From assembly GCF_964026445.1 (NCBI RefSeq), contig NZ_OZ032150.1:1240001-1304000 (forward strand): a stretch of DNA of 64,000 nt, written 5' to 3'. Each line of letters opens with the position of its first letter. Within the stretch, counting starts at the first letter, position 1. The DNA is from Rickettsia endosymbiont of Cantharis rufa (GTDB lineage: Bacteria; Pseudomonadota; Alphaproteobacteria; Rickettsiales; Rickettsiaceae). Below the pieces are notes generated by a model, which was not told where the DNA came from, did no database searches, and saw only the letters and a program-made list of their open reading frames with translations. Positions 23,901-33,470 of this stretch are shown piece by piece. The position numbers were made by a program, and so were the translations under genes.

Positions 23901-25104
23901 ACAGACTTTCGGCTGCTTCAATATTAGCAGGTTCGCCTGGTCTTAGAACTCTGAAAATGTCGCATAATGCTGCCTCGCGGTCCTGGTTTTTATCAGCAAA
24001 TAAGGTGTTTCTTATATATGGACCAGATTGAGGATTGATCACTAATACGTTAACATTTTTAATTTTAAGATCATTAATAACATTTAGCATATCAGCAGTA
24101 ATCATTTCGCCGATTTTTGCTAATATTTCATCACTTGCAGGATCTCTTAAATCTTCGGATAGATATTTGCCGATTAAAGTTTCATGAGCTACTAAAATAT
24201 TATTAAGCCCTTCTCCAAAATATTTTTTAGCCAAACGTGTGGTAATTTTTTGCCCTGCTTTCAGTAAAATATTTCCGGTATCTGCATCTACTAAATCACT
24301 TGTTAAACGATGAGCACTAATATGCTGAGGTATAAATTTAACCGCCCACCCTTTATTTTTAACAAGCTTATAAGTTACTGAATTATAGTAAAATTTTATA
24401 ATTTCTTCAGTACCCATACCTATAGCTCTAAGCAAAGTAGTAGCATAAAGCTTTCTTTTTCTATCAATTCTGAAATAAATAACATCCTTAGCGTCAAACT
24501 CTAAATCAAGCCAAGACCCTCTATATGGAATAACACGAGCAGAATATAAAAGTTTGCCAGAAGAGTGGACTTTTCCTTCATCATGATAAAAGAATACACC
24601 TGGTGAGCGATGCATTTGTGATACAACTACTCTTTCCGTACCGTTGATAATAAAAGTACCGTTTTTAGTCATTAATGGGATATCACCCATATATACTTCT
24701 TGCTCTTTAATACCTTTAATTTCTCTAGTACCGGTATCCTCATCCATATCCCAAATACTTAATCTTAAGGTAACTTTAAGGGGGGCGGCATAACTTAAAC
24801 TTCTGTGACTACACTCTTCTACATCATATTTTGGAGTATCGAATTCATATTTTACAAATTCTAAATTAGCAATATTAGAGGAATCTGAAATAGGAAAAAT
24901 TGAGTTTAATATAGATTGTAAACCTTTGTTTTTTCTTTCAGAATCTTTAATATTTAGTTGTAGAAAGTTTTTTTCATATGAATTTTTTTGAATTTCAATC
25001 AAATTCGGTATATCTGCTACTAAATTTATGTGACCGAAATTTTTTCTTATTCTTCTATTATGTGACAAGGGTTGTGCTTCTATATTATCCCTTAATGAAA
25101 CCAT
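20983..25104 (-). CDS. rpoB: RNA polymerase beta subunit
   Basis: Core polymerase subunit and the rifampin target. The 1373 residues match rickettsial RpoB in length. The rifampin cluster I region (about 526-555, [20 protein letters not shown]) looks wild type. Residue 973 is Leu (TTA codon, 22186-22188) in [12 protein letters not shown]; a Phe-to-Leu change at position 973 is reported for naturally rifampin-tolerant Rickettsia of the R. massiliae subgroup. The start is at 25104 ([11 protein letters not shown]). Upstream lies an 879-base repeat-filled gap to rplL, so rpoB may have its own promoter. Confidence 0.99.
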   Translation of the reverse strand: MVSLRDNIEAQPLSHNRRIRKNFGHINLVADIPNLIEIQKNSYEKNFLQLNIKDSERKNKGLQSILNSIFPISDSSNIANLEFVKYEFDTPKYDVEECSHRSLSYAAPLKVTLRLSIWDMDEDTGTREIKGIKEQEVYMGDIPLMTKNGTFIINGTERVVVSQMHRSPGVFFYHDEGKVHSSGKLLYSARVIPYRGSWLDLEFDAKDVIYFRIDRKRKLYATTLLRAIGMGTEEIIKFYYNSVTYKLVKNKGWAVKFIPQHISAHRLTSDLVDADTGNILLKAGQKITTRLAKKYFGEGLNNILVAHETLIGKYLSEDLRDPASDEILAKIGEMITADMLNVINDLKIKNVNVLVINPQSGPYIRNTLFADKNQDREAALCDIFRVLRPGEPANIEAAESLFYNLFFDAERYDLSEVGRIKMNPRLELNISEEVTVLTIDDIKNIVRVLVELKDGKGIIDDIDHLGNRRVRSVGELIENQFRIGLVRMEKSVIERMSAGDVDTVMPHDLVNSKILVSVVKEFFSTSQLSQFMDQTNPLSEITHKRRLSALGPGGLSRDRAGFEVRDVHPTHYGRICPIETPEGQNIGLINSMATYARINKHGFIESPYRKVKDGRVTDEVVYLSAIEEGRYKIGQANSKIDKDGVLQGEFINCRVEGGNFVMAEPHEVDFIDVTPMQVVSVAASLIPFLENDDANRALMGSNMQRQAVPLIKTDAPFVGTGVEGVVAKDSGASVLALHDGIVEQIDSNRIVIRTLEQKVDGSPSVDIYNLLKFQKSNHNTCINQKPLVKVGHYVKKNDIIADGPSTDNGEIALGRNVLVAFLPWNGYNFEDSILISERIVKEDVFTSIHIEEFEVIARDTRLGPEEITRDIPNVSEEALRHLDEVGIIYVGAEVKAGDILVGKVTPKSESPITPEEKLLRAIFGEKAFDVKDSSLHVPSGVSGTVVEVRVFSRRGVEKDQRAIAIEKQQIEKLAKDREDELEIIEHFVFSWLEKLLVGQVIINGPKQVKVGQTITNETLKGLSKGQFWQFTVEDANVMNEIERVKTHYDEKKYTLDKRFATKVEKLQSGDDLPQGALKVVKVFIATKHKLQPGDKMAGRHGNKGVISRILPEEDMPFLENGRVVDIILNPLGLPSRMNIGQILETHLGWASINLAKKISELVKEYQNKQIGIEQIKKFLIELYGEDINPILERSEEEIISFCKKVDKGVHFATPVFDGAKVQDVKDMLKLAGQDPSGQVKLIDGRTGEYFDRLVTVGQKYLLKLHHLVDNKIHSRSIGPYSLVTQQPLGGKSHFGGQRFGEMECWALQAYGAAYTLQEMLTVKSDDVNGRIKTYDSIVRGENNFESGIPESFNVMIKEFRSLCLNVKLEVTSS

Positions 25105-25148
25105 ATAATCTCCTGACTGATAAAATTACTGCCCGTATTGAAATGACT

Positions 25149-25290
25149 AGGTTCTGTATATAAAATTTAAATTATTTATATTTTAAGCAATAAAGCTCTT
25201 ATTGGAATAGATACCTATGTCAATAAGATGCTTATAATTTACAGTAAAAAACTAAACTATACTGTTTTAAATTTTTTTTGCATAGAACCT
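25149..25290. repeat. Family e MITE-like element 1
   Basis: Left end AGGTTCTGTATATAAAATTT; right end is the inverse, reading AGGTTCTATGCAAAAAAAAT on the other strand. About 142 bases, with no coding capacity. Confidence 0.65.
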
Positions 25291-25320
25291 AAATTAAAGA
25301 AACCTAGTAAGCTTCTTGTT

Positions 25321-25421
25321 TATAGTCAATTGATTTGAACTTGGCTCTTCGTTGTTCATCGGCTTGCCTATTATAGGCTTCGCTTCTCACACCTGTCACC
25401 AAATTCAAATGAATTAACTAC
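25321..25421. repeat. Palindromic element between family e copies
   Basis: TAGTCAATTGATTTGAACTT at the left is mirrored by AAATTCAAATGAATTAACTA at the right. The middle contains TTCATCGGCTTGCC and GGCTTCGCTTC. Only one copy noticed in the window. Confidence 0.5.
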
Positions 25422-25432
25422 AGACCTTGTAT

Positions 25433-25588
25433 AGGCTCTGTGAACATTTCTAAAAAGATTTAATTTTGGCTATTTTTTTGCTACAAAAAATTATAAGAAA
25501 AATAGGTAGCTATTTCTTTAAAAATCTTATTAATTTTTACTTAAAATATCTAATAATAACAAATTAATTAGAAATGTTCACAGAACCT
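25433..25588. repeat. Family e MITE-like element 2
   Basis: AGGCTCTGTGAACATTTCT at the left and AGAAATGTTCACAGAACCT at the right form a nearly perfect 19-base terminal inverted repeat. The interior shares ATCTTATTAATTTTTACTTA with element 3. Confidence 0.75.
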
Positions 25589-25723
25589 AGGAAATTTCAA
25601 TAATTTAAATTTCTAGACGTATGGTACGTTAATAAAATTATTTTAATTAATAAGACTTTTAGTGAATAGCTTTATTCTATTTCAAAAAAATAACTTAAAT
25701 TAGCTTTAAAATAATTTTTAAAC

Positions 25724-25766
25724 AAAAAAGCCTTGTTCAAATTTAATCGCTAAAATAAGGCTTTTT
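25724..25766 (-). terminator. Terminator-like hairpin downstream of rplL
   Basis: AAAAAAGCCTT at 25724-25734 pairs with AAGGCTTTTT at 25757-25766, so either strand ends in a T-run. It lies about 220 bases after rplL on the minus strand. If active, transcription into rpoB would be reduced. Confidence 0.5.
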
Positions 25767-25824
25767 AGATTTTAAGAAGTTAATTTAAAGCTATAAAATT
25801 TTTATCTGTGATGCAAAAAACATT

Positions 25825-25970
25825 AGGTTCTGTAAAGAGAAATTAATCTATATTTAGTTCTTTTTAATTACAAATTATAAGTTTTTTGGAACAGAGATAA
25901 CTATCCCAGCAAGAATCTTATTAATTTTTACTTAAAAATACAAATAATTTAACTTTTCTTTACAGAACCT
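25825..25970. repeat. Family e MITE-like element 3
   Basis: TTAGGTTCTGTAAAG and CTTTACAGAACCTAA form the inverted ends. The sequence TGCAAAAA occurs on both sides just outside the element and may be a target-site duplication. It shares interior sequence with element 2. Confidence 0.7.
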
Positions 25971-25983
25971 AATGCAAAAATAA

Positions 25984-26358
25984 TTATTTTAATTCAACTT
26001 TTGCTCCGGCAACTTCTAACTTACCTTTGATTTCTTCTGCTTCTGCTTTTTTCACATTGCTTTTAATCGGCTTTGGAGCTTCATCAACTAATTTCTTAGC
26101 TTCAATTAAACCAAGACCTGTGATATCTTTTACAACTTTAATTACTTCAACTTTCTTGTCACCTACAGCCGCTAAAACTACTTCAAATTCGGTTTTTTCA
26201 GCAGCTGCTTCAGCCGCAGGAGCCGCATGAGTCGCTGCTACTGCTACAGGTGCTACTGCAGATACATCCCATTTTTCTTCTAGCATTTTCACAAGCTCAG
26301 CTGCTTGCATTAATGTTAATGATGATAATTGTTCTTCAATTTTAGCTAAATCTGCCAT
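25984..26358 (-). CDS. rplL: 50S ribosomal protein L7/L12
   Basis: Stalk protein that recruits translation factors to the ribosome. The 124 residues show the N-terminal dimerisation helices, an Ala-rich hinge (about 36-54, [20 protein letters not shown]) and the globular C-domain ([20 protein letters not shown], then [13 protein letters not shown]). It lies 31 bases after rplJ, in one unit. The next gene downstream on the strand, rpoB, is separated by the repeat-filled gap. Confidence 0.98.
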   Translation of the reverse strand: MADLAKIEEQLSSLTLMQAAELVKMLEEKWDVSAVAPVAVAATHAAPAAEAAAEKTEFEVVLAAVGDKKVEVIKVVKDITGLGLIEAKKLVDEAPKPIKSNVKKAEAEEIKGKLEVAGAKVELK

Positions 26359-26389
26359 AATTTTTTCCTTTTTACTTTTTTATATTAAG

Positions 26390-26899
26390 TTAATTTTTAC
26401 TAGCATGCGCTTGTATTACTCTCGCCATACTCGAAGACGGGGCTTGTAAAACACCTACAACCTTAGTAGCCGGTGCTTGTAATAACCAAACAATTTTACC
26501 TCTAAGCTCGTTAAGTGAAGGTAGCTTAGAAAGTTCTTTTATTGAATGCTCATCTAACACGTGATTATCGACTATTCCACCAATAATCTTAAGATTATCA
26601 TTAGCCTTAGCAAAATTAACTACTAATTTTGCCATCTCAACCGGTTCTTTAGAATAAGCAATAGCAGTAGGACCTGCAAATAAATTAGCAATATTATCAA
26701 GCCCTGTTTGATTTGCAGCTATTTTTGCTAAAGTATTTTTAACTACTTTAAAACCTGCTTCTTTAGACTTAAGTAATTCTCTAAGCGAACTCACTTGACT
26801 AACGGTTAACCCGTGATAATGAGTAATAATTACAGATGGCGATTCTTTATAAATATTTACAATCTCCTTTACTGCTACTGGTTTTTCTGATCTTAACAC
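26390..26899 (-). CDS. rplJ: 50S ribosomal protein L10
   Basis: Base of the ribosomal stalk; binds 23S rRNA and carries L7/L12 dimers on its C-terminal helix. 169 residues, with the typical N-terminal block ([20 protein letters not shown]) and [18 protein letters not shown] in the middle. It follows rplA by 109 bases; in many bacteria this leader is where L10 represses its own mRNA, but I could not identify that fold here. Confidence 0.97.
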   Translation of the reverse strand: MLRSEKPVAVKEIVNIYKESPSVIITHYHGLTVSQVSSLRELLKSKEAGFKVVKNTLAKIAANQTGLDNIANLFAGPTAIAYSKEPVEMAKLVVNFAKANDNLKIIGGIVDNHVLDEHSIKELSKLPSLNELRGKIVWLLQAPATKVVGVLQAPSSSMARVIQAHASKN

Positions 26900-27008
26900 C
26901 TTTTAATTCTCCTTTTATAACCAGTTTAATATATTAAAACTGATACAAATGCTTAAAATAATAAAACTTTTTTATTATTAGTATACTATCGTTAAACGAC
27001 TATAAAAA
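26900..27008 (-). promoter_or_regulatory. rplA-rplJ leader region
   Basis: A 109-base spacer, the longest in the rplK-rplL stretch. It contains an AATAATAAAA/TTTTTTATTATT inverted repeat at about 26957-26980 and a Shine-Dalgarno-like AAAGGAGAA (minus strand) next to the rplJ start. A site for L10-L12 autoregulation or an internal promoter is plausible by analogy only. Confidence 0.3.
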
Positions 27009-27728
27009 TTATGCTATACTAGTTAAATCTATTTGTACCGATACTCCCATAGTAGAAGATAAATACATTGCTTTTAAATAACTTCCTTTTAATCCGACAG
27101 GTTTTGCTTTAACTACTGCTTCAATAAACGTATTTAAATTTTTTAATAAATCTTGGTCTGGGAAAGATAATTTTCCAAGCCCTGCATGAATTATACCTGC
27201 TTTCTCTGCTCTATATTCTACCTGACCGCTTTTAGCATTTTTAATAGCATTTTTAATATCTAAAGTTACGGTACCAAGTTTAGGGTTAGGCATTAAACCT
27301 TTTGGCCCTAAAATTCTTGCAACTGAACCTATAGCTACCATCATATCAGGAGTGGCTATACATACATCAAAATTAATTTTTCCTATTTTAATTTCATCAA
27401 TGATATTTGTCGAACCTACTAAATCTGCTCCAGCACTTTTAGCCTCTTCTTCTCTTTCTTCTTTACAAATAACGGCAACTCTTACGGTTTTGCCTGTACC
27501 GGCAGGTAAATTAACTACACCGCGTACCATTTGATCAGAATGCCTAGGATCAATTCCAAGCTTCATAACTATTTCTAAGGTTGGATCAAATTTAACATAT
27601 GATGCTGATTTTAATCGCTCAATTGCATTTGTTAAATTATATAAAGCATCTGATTTTACTTTTTCTCTAGCTTCTCTTATTCTTTTACCGCCGCTAATTT
27701 TTACAGCAACATCTTTCTTATTTGACAT
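27009..27728 (-). CDS. rplA: 50S ribosomal protein L1
   Basis: Binds 23S rRNA at the L1 stalk and helps release deacylated tRNA. 239 residues, normal length; conserved [22 protein letters not shown]-type central domain ([20 protein letters not shown]) and [17 protein letters not shown] near the end. The start is 5 bases after the rplK stop, so the two are translationally close. L1 commonly represses the rplKA mRNA; no site was verified. Confidence 0.98.
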   Translation of the reverse strand: MSNKKDVAVKISGGKRIREAREKVKSDALYNLTNAIERLKSASYVKFDPTLEIVMKLGIDPRHSDQMVRGVVNLPAGTGKTVRVAVICKEEREEEAKSAGADLVGSTNIIDEIKIGKINFDVCIATPDMMVAIGSVARILGPKGLMPNPKLGTVTLDIKNAIKNAKSGQVEYRAEKAGIIHAGLGKLSFPDQDLLKNLNTFIEAVVKAKPVGLKGSYLKAMYLSSTMGVSVQIDLTSIA

Positions 27729-27733
27729 AATAA

Positions 27734-28171
27734 TTAATTTCCTACCACTTCAAGTCCCATAGATGCAGCACTACCACAAATAATTTTTGTTGCTGCTTCA
27801 ATATTTTTTGTATTTAAATCAGGTATTTTTAACTTTGCAATTTCACGGCAATCATCCATAGTAACTTTACCTACTACGGCTTCTTTTTTAGTCGCACTAG
27901 AACCTTTAGTAATTTTAGCATACTTCTTTAAAAAGTAAGATGCCGGCGGGGTTTTTATTTTAAAAGAAAAGCTACTATCTTCATAAACAGTAATTACAGT
28001 GGGCAAAGGCACTCCTTTTTCCATACTACTCGTACTATTATTAAACTCATCACAAAATGTTTTAATATTAACTTTTCTTTGTCCAAGTGCCGGTCCTATA
28101 GGAGGAGCGGGAGTAGCTCCGCCAGCCGGAATGATTAAATTAATATAACCTTTTATTGCTTTCTGCGACAT
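27734..28171 (-). CDS. rplK: 50S ribosomal protein L11
   Basis: Part of the GTPase-associated centre; contacts EF-G and, where present, RelA-type stress enzymes. 145 residues, with the proline-rich N-domain ([17 protein letters not shown]) and the C-terminal rRNA-binding domain ([20 protein letters not shown]). It is the first gene of the rplKAJL set, 160 bases after nusG with a hairpin in that gap. Confidence 0.98.
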   Translation of the reverse strand: MSQKAIKGYINLIIPAGGATPAPPIGPALGQRKVNIKTFCDEFNNSTSSMEKGVPLPTVITVYEDSSFSFKIKTPPASYFLKKYAKITKGSSATKKEAVVGKVTMDDCREIAKLKIPDLNTKNIEAATKIICGSAASMGLEVVGN

Positions 28172-28286
28172 TTATAAATATCCTTATTTCTCTTAGAATT
28201 AATATTACTTTATAACACTCTTACGTAGAGGTAATTTATACACCGTACTTTGCTAATATTAGCTTAAAATAAAAAATAATTAAGTA

Positions 28287-28325
28287 AAAATGATAGCTTG
28301 GACGGTTGTTTTATACTATCATTTT
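28287..28325 (-). terminator. Hairpin between nusG and rplK
   Basis: AAAATGATAG at 28287-28296 pairs perfectly with CTATCATTTT at 28316-28325 around a 19-base loop. It lies directly downstream of nusG on the minus strand and could attenuate or end the secE-nusG transcript. Confidence 0.5.
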
Positions 28326-28331
28326 AAAGTT

Positions 28332-28910
28332 TTAATCATTTTTCTTTACTTGATTAAAATTTAGTTCTATTGGGGTTGCTTTACCAAATATTGAAACTGA
28401 AACTTTTAATCTATTTTTTTCTTGATCTATTTCCTCTACCGTACCAATAAAAGTTTCAAAAGGACCATCTGTAACAGTCACTATTTCACCAACTTCATAC
28501 AATTTAGAATTTTTTGCTTCTTTAGCTTCTGCTTCCAAATTATTAAAAATATTTTGTATTTCGCTTTCTGTAAGAGCTTTTGGTGTGGTTTTGCTTCCTA
28601 AAAAGCCGGTTACTCCAGGTATATTTTTTACCAAATGCCAGGATTTATCAGTCATATTCATCTTTATCAAGATATAACTCGGCATTAGTTTTTTTTCTAC
28701 CTTGACATTTTTACCTCGTTTAACTTCAGAAACTCCAAAAACTGGTATTAATATATCTTCAAAAAAATCCACCATCTTCTGCTTAGCGATTTTTCTAAGC
28801 ATATCTTCTTTTATGCGTTTCTCTACTCCTGATGCCGTATGTACTACATACCACTGCTTTACACTTTTTTCAGAAGGAGGCAATATATTATCTATACTCT
28901 GTTCTGTCAC
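28332..28910 (-). CDS. nusG: Transcription elongation/termination factor NusG
   Basis: Binds RNA polymerase to aid elongation and couples it to Rho or the ribosome. 192 residues: the NGN domain ([20 protein letters not shown] from about 19; [31 protein letters not shown]) and a C-terminal KOW domain ([20 protein letters not shown]). It follows secE by 15 bases, the usual secE-nusG pair. Confidence 0.98.
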   Translation of the reverse strand: MTEQSIDNILPPSEKSVKQWYVVHTASGVEKRIKEDMLRKIAKQKMVDFFEDILIPVFGVSEVKRGKNVKVEKKLMPSYILIKMNMTDKSWHLVKNIPGVTGFLGSKTTPKALTESEIQNIFNNLEAEAKEAKNSKLYEVGEIVTVTDGPFETFIGTVEEIDQEKNRLKVSVSIFGKATPIELNFNQVKKND

Positions 28911-28925
28911 AATTTATTCCTTATA

Positions 28926-29126
28926 CTACTTGCCAATATTAAGCAAAAGCTGCATTATATTATGTATACTATAATCAAGCACCAAACAAATTAAACTAAA
29001 AATAAAAACTGCTACCACCACTACTAATGTTGAAGCAACAAGCTCTTTTCTAGTTGGCCAAACTACCTTATGAGTTTCTTGTTTAACTTGTTCAAAAAAC
29101 TTATAAATTTTATATTCTTTAAACAT
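28926..29126 (-). CDS. secE: Protein translocase subunit SecE
   Basis: Small essential clamp of the SecYEG channel. 66 residues: an amphipathic helix with the conserved [17 protein letters not shown] block (18-34) followed by one membrane segment (about 36-58). This is the short single-helix form usual outside enterobacteria. It lies between trnW and nusG. Confidence 0.97.
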   Translation of the reverse strand: MFKEYKIYKFFEQVKQETHKVVWPTRKELVASTLVVVVAVFIFSLICLVLDYSIHNIMQLLLNIGK

Positions 29127-29148
29127 ACTTTTGTTAGGTGATTTTATT

Positions 29149-29277
29149 AGACTTCTTATAAAATTCTACTTCTAAAGGTAATTGGGATAATGATCCAGCG
29201 CTCCAATTCTCACGTACTAGTGAAGTGGAGCATCACTTTCAAATTCCTCTCTTTATGAGCGAATTTTGTAAAAGTCC
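29149..29277. repeat. Family f palindromic repeat
   Basis: AGACTTCTTATAAAATTC at the left is inverted at the right (GAATTTTGTAAAAGTCC). It shares interior blocks with 4823-4966 in the same order. It sits between trnW and secE. Confidence 0.65.
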
Positions 29278-29310
29278 ATATTTTATAGCAAAAAAGCTCT
29301 AAATCTATAA

Positions 29311-29386
29311 TGGCAGGAGCGACAGGCATCGAACCCGCAACCTCCGGTTTTGGAGACCGGCGCTCTACCAATTGAGCTACACTCCT
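29311..29386 (-). tRNA. trnW: tRNA-Trp (CCA anticodon), 3' CCA encoded
   Basis: Read on the minus strand, a 76-base cloverleaf begins AGGAGTG, pairs with CGCTCCT at the end, has the D-loop AATTGGTA, an anticodon stem CCGGT/ACCGG around CTCCAAA (anticodon CCA), a TTCGATG T-loop, discriminator G and an encoded CCA. It lies between fusA and secE, the position where alphaproteobacteria often have tuf-trnW-secE. Confidence 0.96.
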
Positions 29387-29546
29387 ATCATATTTTTAAT
29401 AAAAAATCAATAAGTTTATTAAAAATATTTGTTATTATTAAAAAATTACTATAATAATCGGTACTTCTAATTTTTAAGCTATCACTGTAAAACAACATTT
29501 ATCTTTGCAAGACGTGACATTAATTATATCTAATTAGGCCCCTAAA

Positions 29547-31646
29547 TTATTTTTTAGTTTTAATAATATCAGCTACCTGACTCGGTACTTGATCATAGTG
29601 AGAAAATGTCATACTAAACTGAGATCTACCTTGAGATAAAGACCTAAGCGTATTAACATAACCAAACATTTCCGCTAAAGGAACATTTGCGGTAACTACC
29701 TGAGCATTTCCTCTTGGATCCATACTTTGGATTTGCCCTCTACGACTATTTAAATCGCCTATAATATCACCCATATATTCATCAGGAGTGATAACTTCAA
29801 CTTTCATAATCGGCTCAAGTAATTTAGGATTACCTTTCGGCATCCCTTCTCTAAATGCTGCCTTTGCAGCAATTTCAAACGCAAGTACACTAGAATCCAC
29901 ATCATGGAAAGTTCCATCAATCAAAGTAGCTTTAAAGTCAATCATAGGGTATCCGGCAATGACACCGGTTTCTCTAATATTATTCAATCCTTTTTCAACA
30001 CCCGGAATATATTCTTTAGGTACTGATCCGCCGACAATTTTACTTTCAAAAACAAAAGTTTTGTTTTTATCTTCATCCTTTAGATCTTTCACATCTTTTA
30101 GAGGTTCAAAAATAATTTTTACACGCGCAAATTGCCCTGCACCACCGGATTGTTTCTTATGAGTATAATCGATTTCACAAGACTTAGTTATAGTCTCACG
30201 ATATGCTACTTGAGGAGCTCCGATATTTGCTTCAACCTTAAACTCTCTTCTCATACGATCAATGATAATTTCTAAGTGGAGTTCCCCCATTCCTTTTATC
30301 ACTGTTTGTCCTGTTTCATGATCTGTTGAAACTCTAAATGACGGATCTTCTGCTGCTAAGCGAGAAAGTGCTAAGCCCATTTTTTCTTGATCAGCTGTTG
30401 ATTTAGGCTCTACCGCAAGCTCAATAACCGGTTCCGGAAATTCCATTCTTTCCAAGATTACTTGCTTGTCAGCATCAGATAACGTATCACCCGTAGTAGT
30501 ATCTTTAAGCCCTGCTAACGCTACTATATCACCTGCCGACGCTTCTTTTACGTCTTCACGGTTATTAGCATGCATTAATAGCATTCTGCCGATTTTTTCT
30601 CTTTTATTCTTTACGGTATTAATAACAGTTGTTCCTGAAGCAATTTTACCTGAATATATTCTAATAAAAGTTAATGAACCGACAAACGGGTCATTCATAA
30701 TTTTAAATGCTAAAGCTGAGAAAGGCTCAGTTACTGAAATGGGAAAATCTTTTTCTTCACCGATATTTACTTCCATACCTTTCACTATACCTATATCAAT
30801 AGGCGAAGGTAGAAAATCTACTACGGCATCAAGTAAGGGTTGTACTCCTTTATTTTTAAAAGCACTACCGCATAAAATCGGATAAAAAGCTGCTGAAATA
30901 GTACCTTTTCTGATTAATCTTTTAATCTCTTCTTCTGTTACTTCTTCACCAGATAAATATTTTTCCATGATAGTGTCATCTAACTCAACAACCATATCAA
31001 GTAATTTAGCACGATATTCTTCAGCTTTATCTTTCATATCAGAAGGTATATCTTCTTCAAAATACTCAGCTCCGAGTGATTCATCTTTCCAAATCACCGC
31101 TTTCATCTTAACAATATCAATTATACCTTTAAAATTCTCTTCAATTCCTACAGGTAACTGAATAACAACCGGTTTTGCTCCTAAACGATCTTTGATCATT
31201 TCAACGCATCTATAAAAATCCGCTCCCATTCTGTCCATTTTATTAACAAAACACATTCTAGGAACGTTATATTTATCTGCTTGTCTCCAAACCGTTTCTG
31301 ACTGCGGTTCAACGCCTGCCACGCCGTCAAATACTGCAACTGCACCGTCAAGAACGCGAAGCGAGCGCTCTACTTCGATAGTAAAGTCGACGTGTCCGGG
31401 AGTATCGATAATATTGATTATCTTATCTTTCCATCTACAGGTAGTAGCAGCCGAAGTAATGGTTATACCACGCTCCTGCTCCTGTTCCATCCAGTCCATG
31501 GTAGCACCACCCTCATGAACTTCACCTATTTTATGTGATTTACCGGTATAATATAAAATACGTTCGGTAGTTGTAGTCTTACCGGCATCGATGTGGGCGC
31601 ATATACCTATATTACGAATATGCTCAAGTTTGTTTATTTTACTCAT
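29547..31646 (-). CDS. fusA: Elongation factor G
   Basis: GTPase that drives translocation and, with RRF, ribosome recycling. 699 residues. G-domain motifs: [15 protein letters not shown] near 18-32, [17 protein letters not shown], and [10 protein letters not shown]. Domain IV and V sequences follow ([26 protein letters not shown]). It is 11 bases after rpsG in an rpsL-rpsG-fusA operon. The expected tuf gene is missing after it; trnW and secE come next. Confidence 0.98.
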   Translation of the reverse strand: MSKINKLEHIRNIGICAHIDAGKTTTTERILYYTGKSHKIGEVHEGGATMDWMEQEQERGITITSAATTCRWKDKIINIIDTPGHVDFTIEVERSLRVLDGAVAVFDGVAGVEPQSETVWRQADKYNVPRMCFVNKMDRMGADFYRCVEMIKDRLGAKPVVIQLPVGIEENFKGIIDIVKMKAVIWKDESLGAEYFEEDIPSDMKDKAEEYRAKLLDMVVELDDTIMEKYLSGEEVTEEEIKRLIRKGTISAAFYPILCGSAFKNKGVQPLLDAVVDFLPSPIDIGIVKGMEVNIGEEKDFPISVTEPFSALAFKIMNDPFVGSLTFIRIYSGKIASGTTVINTVKNKREKIGRMLLMHANNREDVKEASAGDIVALAGLKDTTTGDTLSDADKQVILERMEFPEPVIELAVEPKSTADQEKMGLALSRLAAEDPSFRVSTDHETGQTVIKGMGELHLEIIIDRMRREFKVEANIGAPQVAYRETITKSCEIDYTHKKQSGGAGQFARVKIIFEPLKDVKDLKDEDKNKTFVFESKIVGGSVPKEYIPGVEKGLNNIRETGVIAGYPMIDFKATLIDGTFHDVDSSVLAFEIAAKAAFREGMPKGNPKLLEPIMKVEVITPDEYMGDIIGDLNSRRGQIQSMDPRGNAQVVTANVPLAEMFGYVNTLRSLSQGRSQFSMTFSHYDQVPSQVADIIKTKK

Positions 31647-31657
31647 ATTACCCTACC

Positions 31658-32140
31658 TTATTTCATTTTTTTAGGGCTAAAATGAGAGAAGGCTTTGTTA
31701 GCTTCAGCCATTTTATGAGTATCTTCTTTCTTCTTAATGGCGACGCCTCTGTTATTAGAAGCTTCAAACAACTCTTCAGCAAGTTTATCAATCATCATTT
31801 TTTCAGAACGTTTTGACGCAGCATTAATAATCCAACGGCTAGCAAGAGCATATCCCCTTCTTTCATCAACATGAGTCGGAACTTGATAATTAGCTCCACC
31901 CACTCTAACCGAAGTTACTTCTAAATGCGGCTTTACGTTATGCATAGCATTATTAAAGGTTTGATACGGATCAACTCTATGCTTCTTTTCAATTTTATTA
32001 AAAGCTGAATAGACAATTTTCTCTGCAAGAACTTTCTTCCCTTCTTTCATAATATTATTGATAAATCTTGACAGCAAAGTGCTGTTATATTTCATATCAG
32101 GTAAAATTACTCGCTTTTCCGCGGCATGACGACGTGACAT
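31658..32140 (-). CDS. rpsG: 30S ribosomal protein S7
   Basis: Primary binder of the 16S 3' domain, near the E site. 160 residues, with MSRRHAAEKR at the start, LLSRFINNIMKEGKK, and KPHLEVTSVRVGGANYQVP in the middle. It lies 26 bases after rpsL and 11 before fusA. No unusual features. Confidence 0.98.
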   Translation of the reverse strand: MSRRHAAEKRVILPDMKYNSTLLSRFINNIMKEGKKVLAEKIVYSAFNKIEKKHRVDPYQTFNNAMHNVKPHLEVTSVRVGGANYQVPTHVDERRGYALASRWIINAASKRSEKMMIDKLAEELFEASNNRGVAIKKKEDTHKMAEANKAFSHFSPKKMK

Positions 32141-32166
32141 TTTATTTTTTCTCTCTAACTAATAAT

Positions 32167-32556
32167 TTATTTTTTTGTAACTGCAACTTGTTTACGGGGA
32201 GCGCCATAACGTGAACGACCTTGCTTACGTCCTTTAACTCCAGCAATATCATAAGCACCGAGTACAATATGATACTTCACCCCTGGAAGATCAGGAACTT
32301 GGCCACCTCTTACTAACACCCTGTCATGCTCCTTTACACTATGCTTTTCACCAGGAATATATGCATTTACTGTTCTTTTATTACTTAAACGCACCGTTGC
32401 AATCTTACGAAGTGCAGAGTTAGGCTTTTTAGGGGTAACGGTTTTTACAACTAAGCAAACACCACTTTTAAAAGGATTAGCCTCTAGGGCAGGAGATTTG
32501 GTCTTACGAGTTTTTGACTTTCTTCCAAAACGTACTAATTGATTATATGTCGGCAT
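32167..32556 (-). CDS. rpsL: 30S ribosomal protein S12
   Basis: Decoding-centre protein; alterations at its two conserved lysine loops cause streptomycin resistance. Conserved loops read [11 protein letters not shown] and [15 protein letters not shown], both unaltered. I start it at the ATG at 32556 ([11 protein letters not shown]), not the GTG at 32568, because GGAG overlaps that GTG and is well placed before the ATG. First gene of the rpsL-rpsG-fusA operon. Confidence 0.97.
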   Translation of the reverse strand: MPTYNQLVRFGRKSKTRKTKSPALEANPFKSGVCLVVKTVTPKKPNSALRKIATVRLSNKRTVNAYIPGEKHSVKEHDRVLVRGGQVPDLPGVKYHIVLGAYDIAGVKGRKQGRSRYGAPRKQVAVTKK

Positions 32557-32594
32557 TAAAATGAACACTCCAAAAAAACTTATATATACGAAAA

Positions 32595-32625
32595 TTAAAG
32601 GGTAGAAAATGTTTCTACCCTTTAA
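32595..32625 (-). terminator. Perfect hairpin between glnP-like gene and rpsL
   Basis: A 14-base perfect inverted repeat (TTAAAGGGTAGAAA with TTTCTACCCTTTAA) around a 3-base loop, followed by TTTAATTTTC on the minus strand. It would end the permease transcript just before rpsL; the rpsL promoter must lie at or after it. Confidence 0.7.
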
Positions 32626-32704
32626 TTTTAAATTATTTGTAAATTACACTAAATTTAAATTATAATTACTTTTTCCATAAAAGCAAGTATGTTTTAATTA
32701 ACAA

Positions 32705-33349
32705 TCATTTTTTTTCAATTATTTTTGCTATAAAGCTGATTAACATAACTAAAATATAATAACAGCAAGCAGCAATAAACATTGGAAAAAAGTAATTATA
32801 TGTTTCAATTGATACAACTTGTGCTCTACGCATTAAATCCATTTCACCAAGCATAGAAATAATAGCTGATTCTTTAATTAAATTTACAAGCTCATTTACT
32901 AATGAGGGAAAAATATTTTTAACTGCTTGCGGTAAAATTATATCTTTCATTATTAAAAATCTTGGAATAGCAAGAGCCTCGGCTGCCTCAAACTGACCTT
33001 TATCGATTGCATTAATCCCCGCCCTGATTACTTCGGAAACATATGCGCCTGAATTAAGAGAAAAGGAAATGGCCCCTGCCATAAACACGCTAAACTTAAT
33101 ACCTATTATATAAGGCGATGCAAAATAAATAATACTTAACTGAATTAATAAAGGTGTTCCTCTAAAAATAGAAGTATACAAATCAGCAAAAAATCTTATA
33201 CCACGATTCTTACTTACCTTGCAAATTGCCAGTAACATCCCTATCACTAAACCAAATATAACGGCAATAACGCTATATTTTAAAGTAACTAAAGTCCCCT
33301 CTACAATGAAAAGGATTTTAGGATAGAATTTTATTAAATATTCAAACAT
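32705..33349 (-). CDS. glnP: Polar amino-acid ABC transporter permease (GlnP/HisM type)
   Basis: Inner-membrane component of a polar amino-acid uptake system. 214 residues with about five membrane helices, the FRGTPLLIQL segment after helix 2 and the EAAEALAIPRFLIMKDIILP loop that docks the ATPase. The matching ATPase and binding-protein genes are not in this window. The specificity (glutamine is the usual guess) cannot be told from the permease. Confidence 0.9.
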   Translation of the reverse strand: MFEYLIKFYPKILFIVEGTLVTLKYSVIAVIFGLVIGMLLAICKVSKNRGIRFFADLYTSIFRGTPLLIQLSIIYFASPYIIGIKFSVFMAGAISFSLNSGAYVSEVIRAGINAIDKGQFEAAEALAIPRFLIMKDIILPQAVKNIFPSLVNELVNLIKESAIISMLGEMDLMRRAQVVSIETYNYFFPMFIAACCYYILVMLISFIAKIIEKK

Positions 33350-33369
33350 ATTTTATATATTTTTTTCTT

Positions 33370-33459
33370 GTCATACCGCGACTTGACCGCGGTATCCAGT
33401 AAAAGCATCAAACACTATCAGTTATTTTTTGGACCCCGTGGTTCAAGCCACGGAGTGAC
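33370..33459. repeat. Family b palindromic repeat (GTCATACCGCG type)
   Basis: Left arm GTCATACCGCGACTTGACCG, CGGTATCC and right arm GGTTCAAGCCACGGAGTGAC. It separates sdhA from the permease gene. This is the same family that enters the ELM1-like ORF and encloses the GIY-YIG gene. Confidence 0.75.
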
Positions 33460-33470
33460 TAGAAATAATT

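Larger units (their letters stand above)
25105..25983. other. 879-base rplL-rpoB gap packed with palindromic elements
   Basis: No ORF. From left to right it holds three elements ending in AGGTTCTGT-like inverted repeats (25149-25290, 25433-25588, 25825-25970), one unrelated palindrome (25321-25421) and a terminator-like hairpin (25724-25766). Only short unique stretches remain, the largest about 25591-25720. Confidence 0.75.

Noticed and set aside
26900..27008. Definite L10 autoregulatory leader
   Set aside because: Position is right, but I could not derive the conserved kink-turn and stem arrangement from the sequence; kept only as a low-confidence region.
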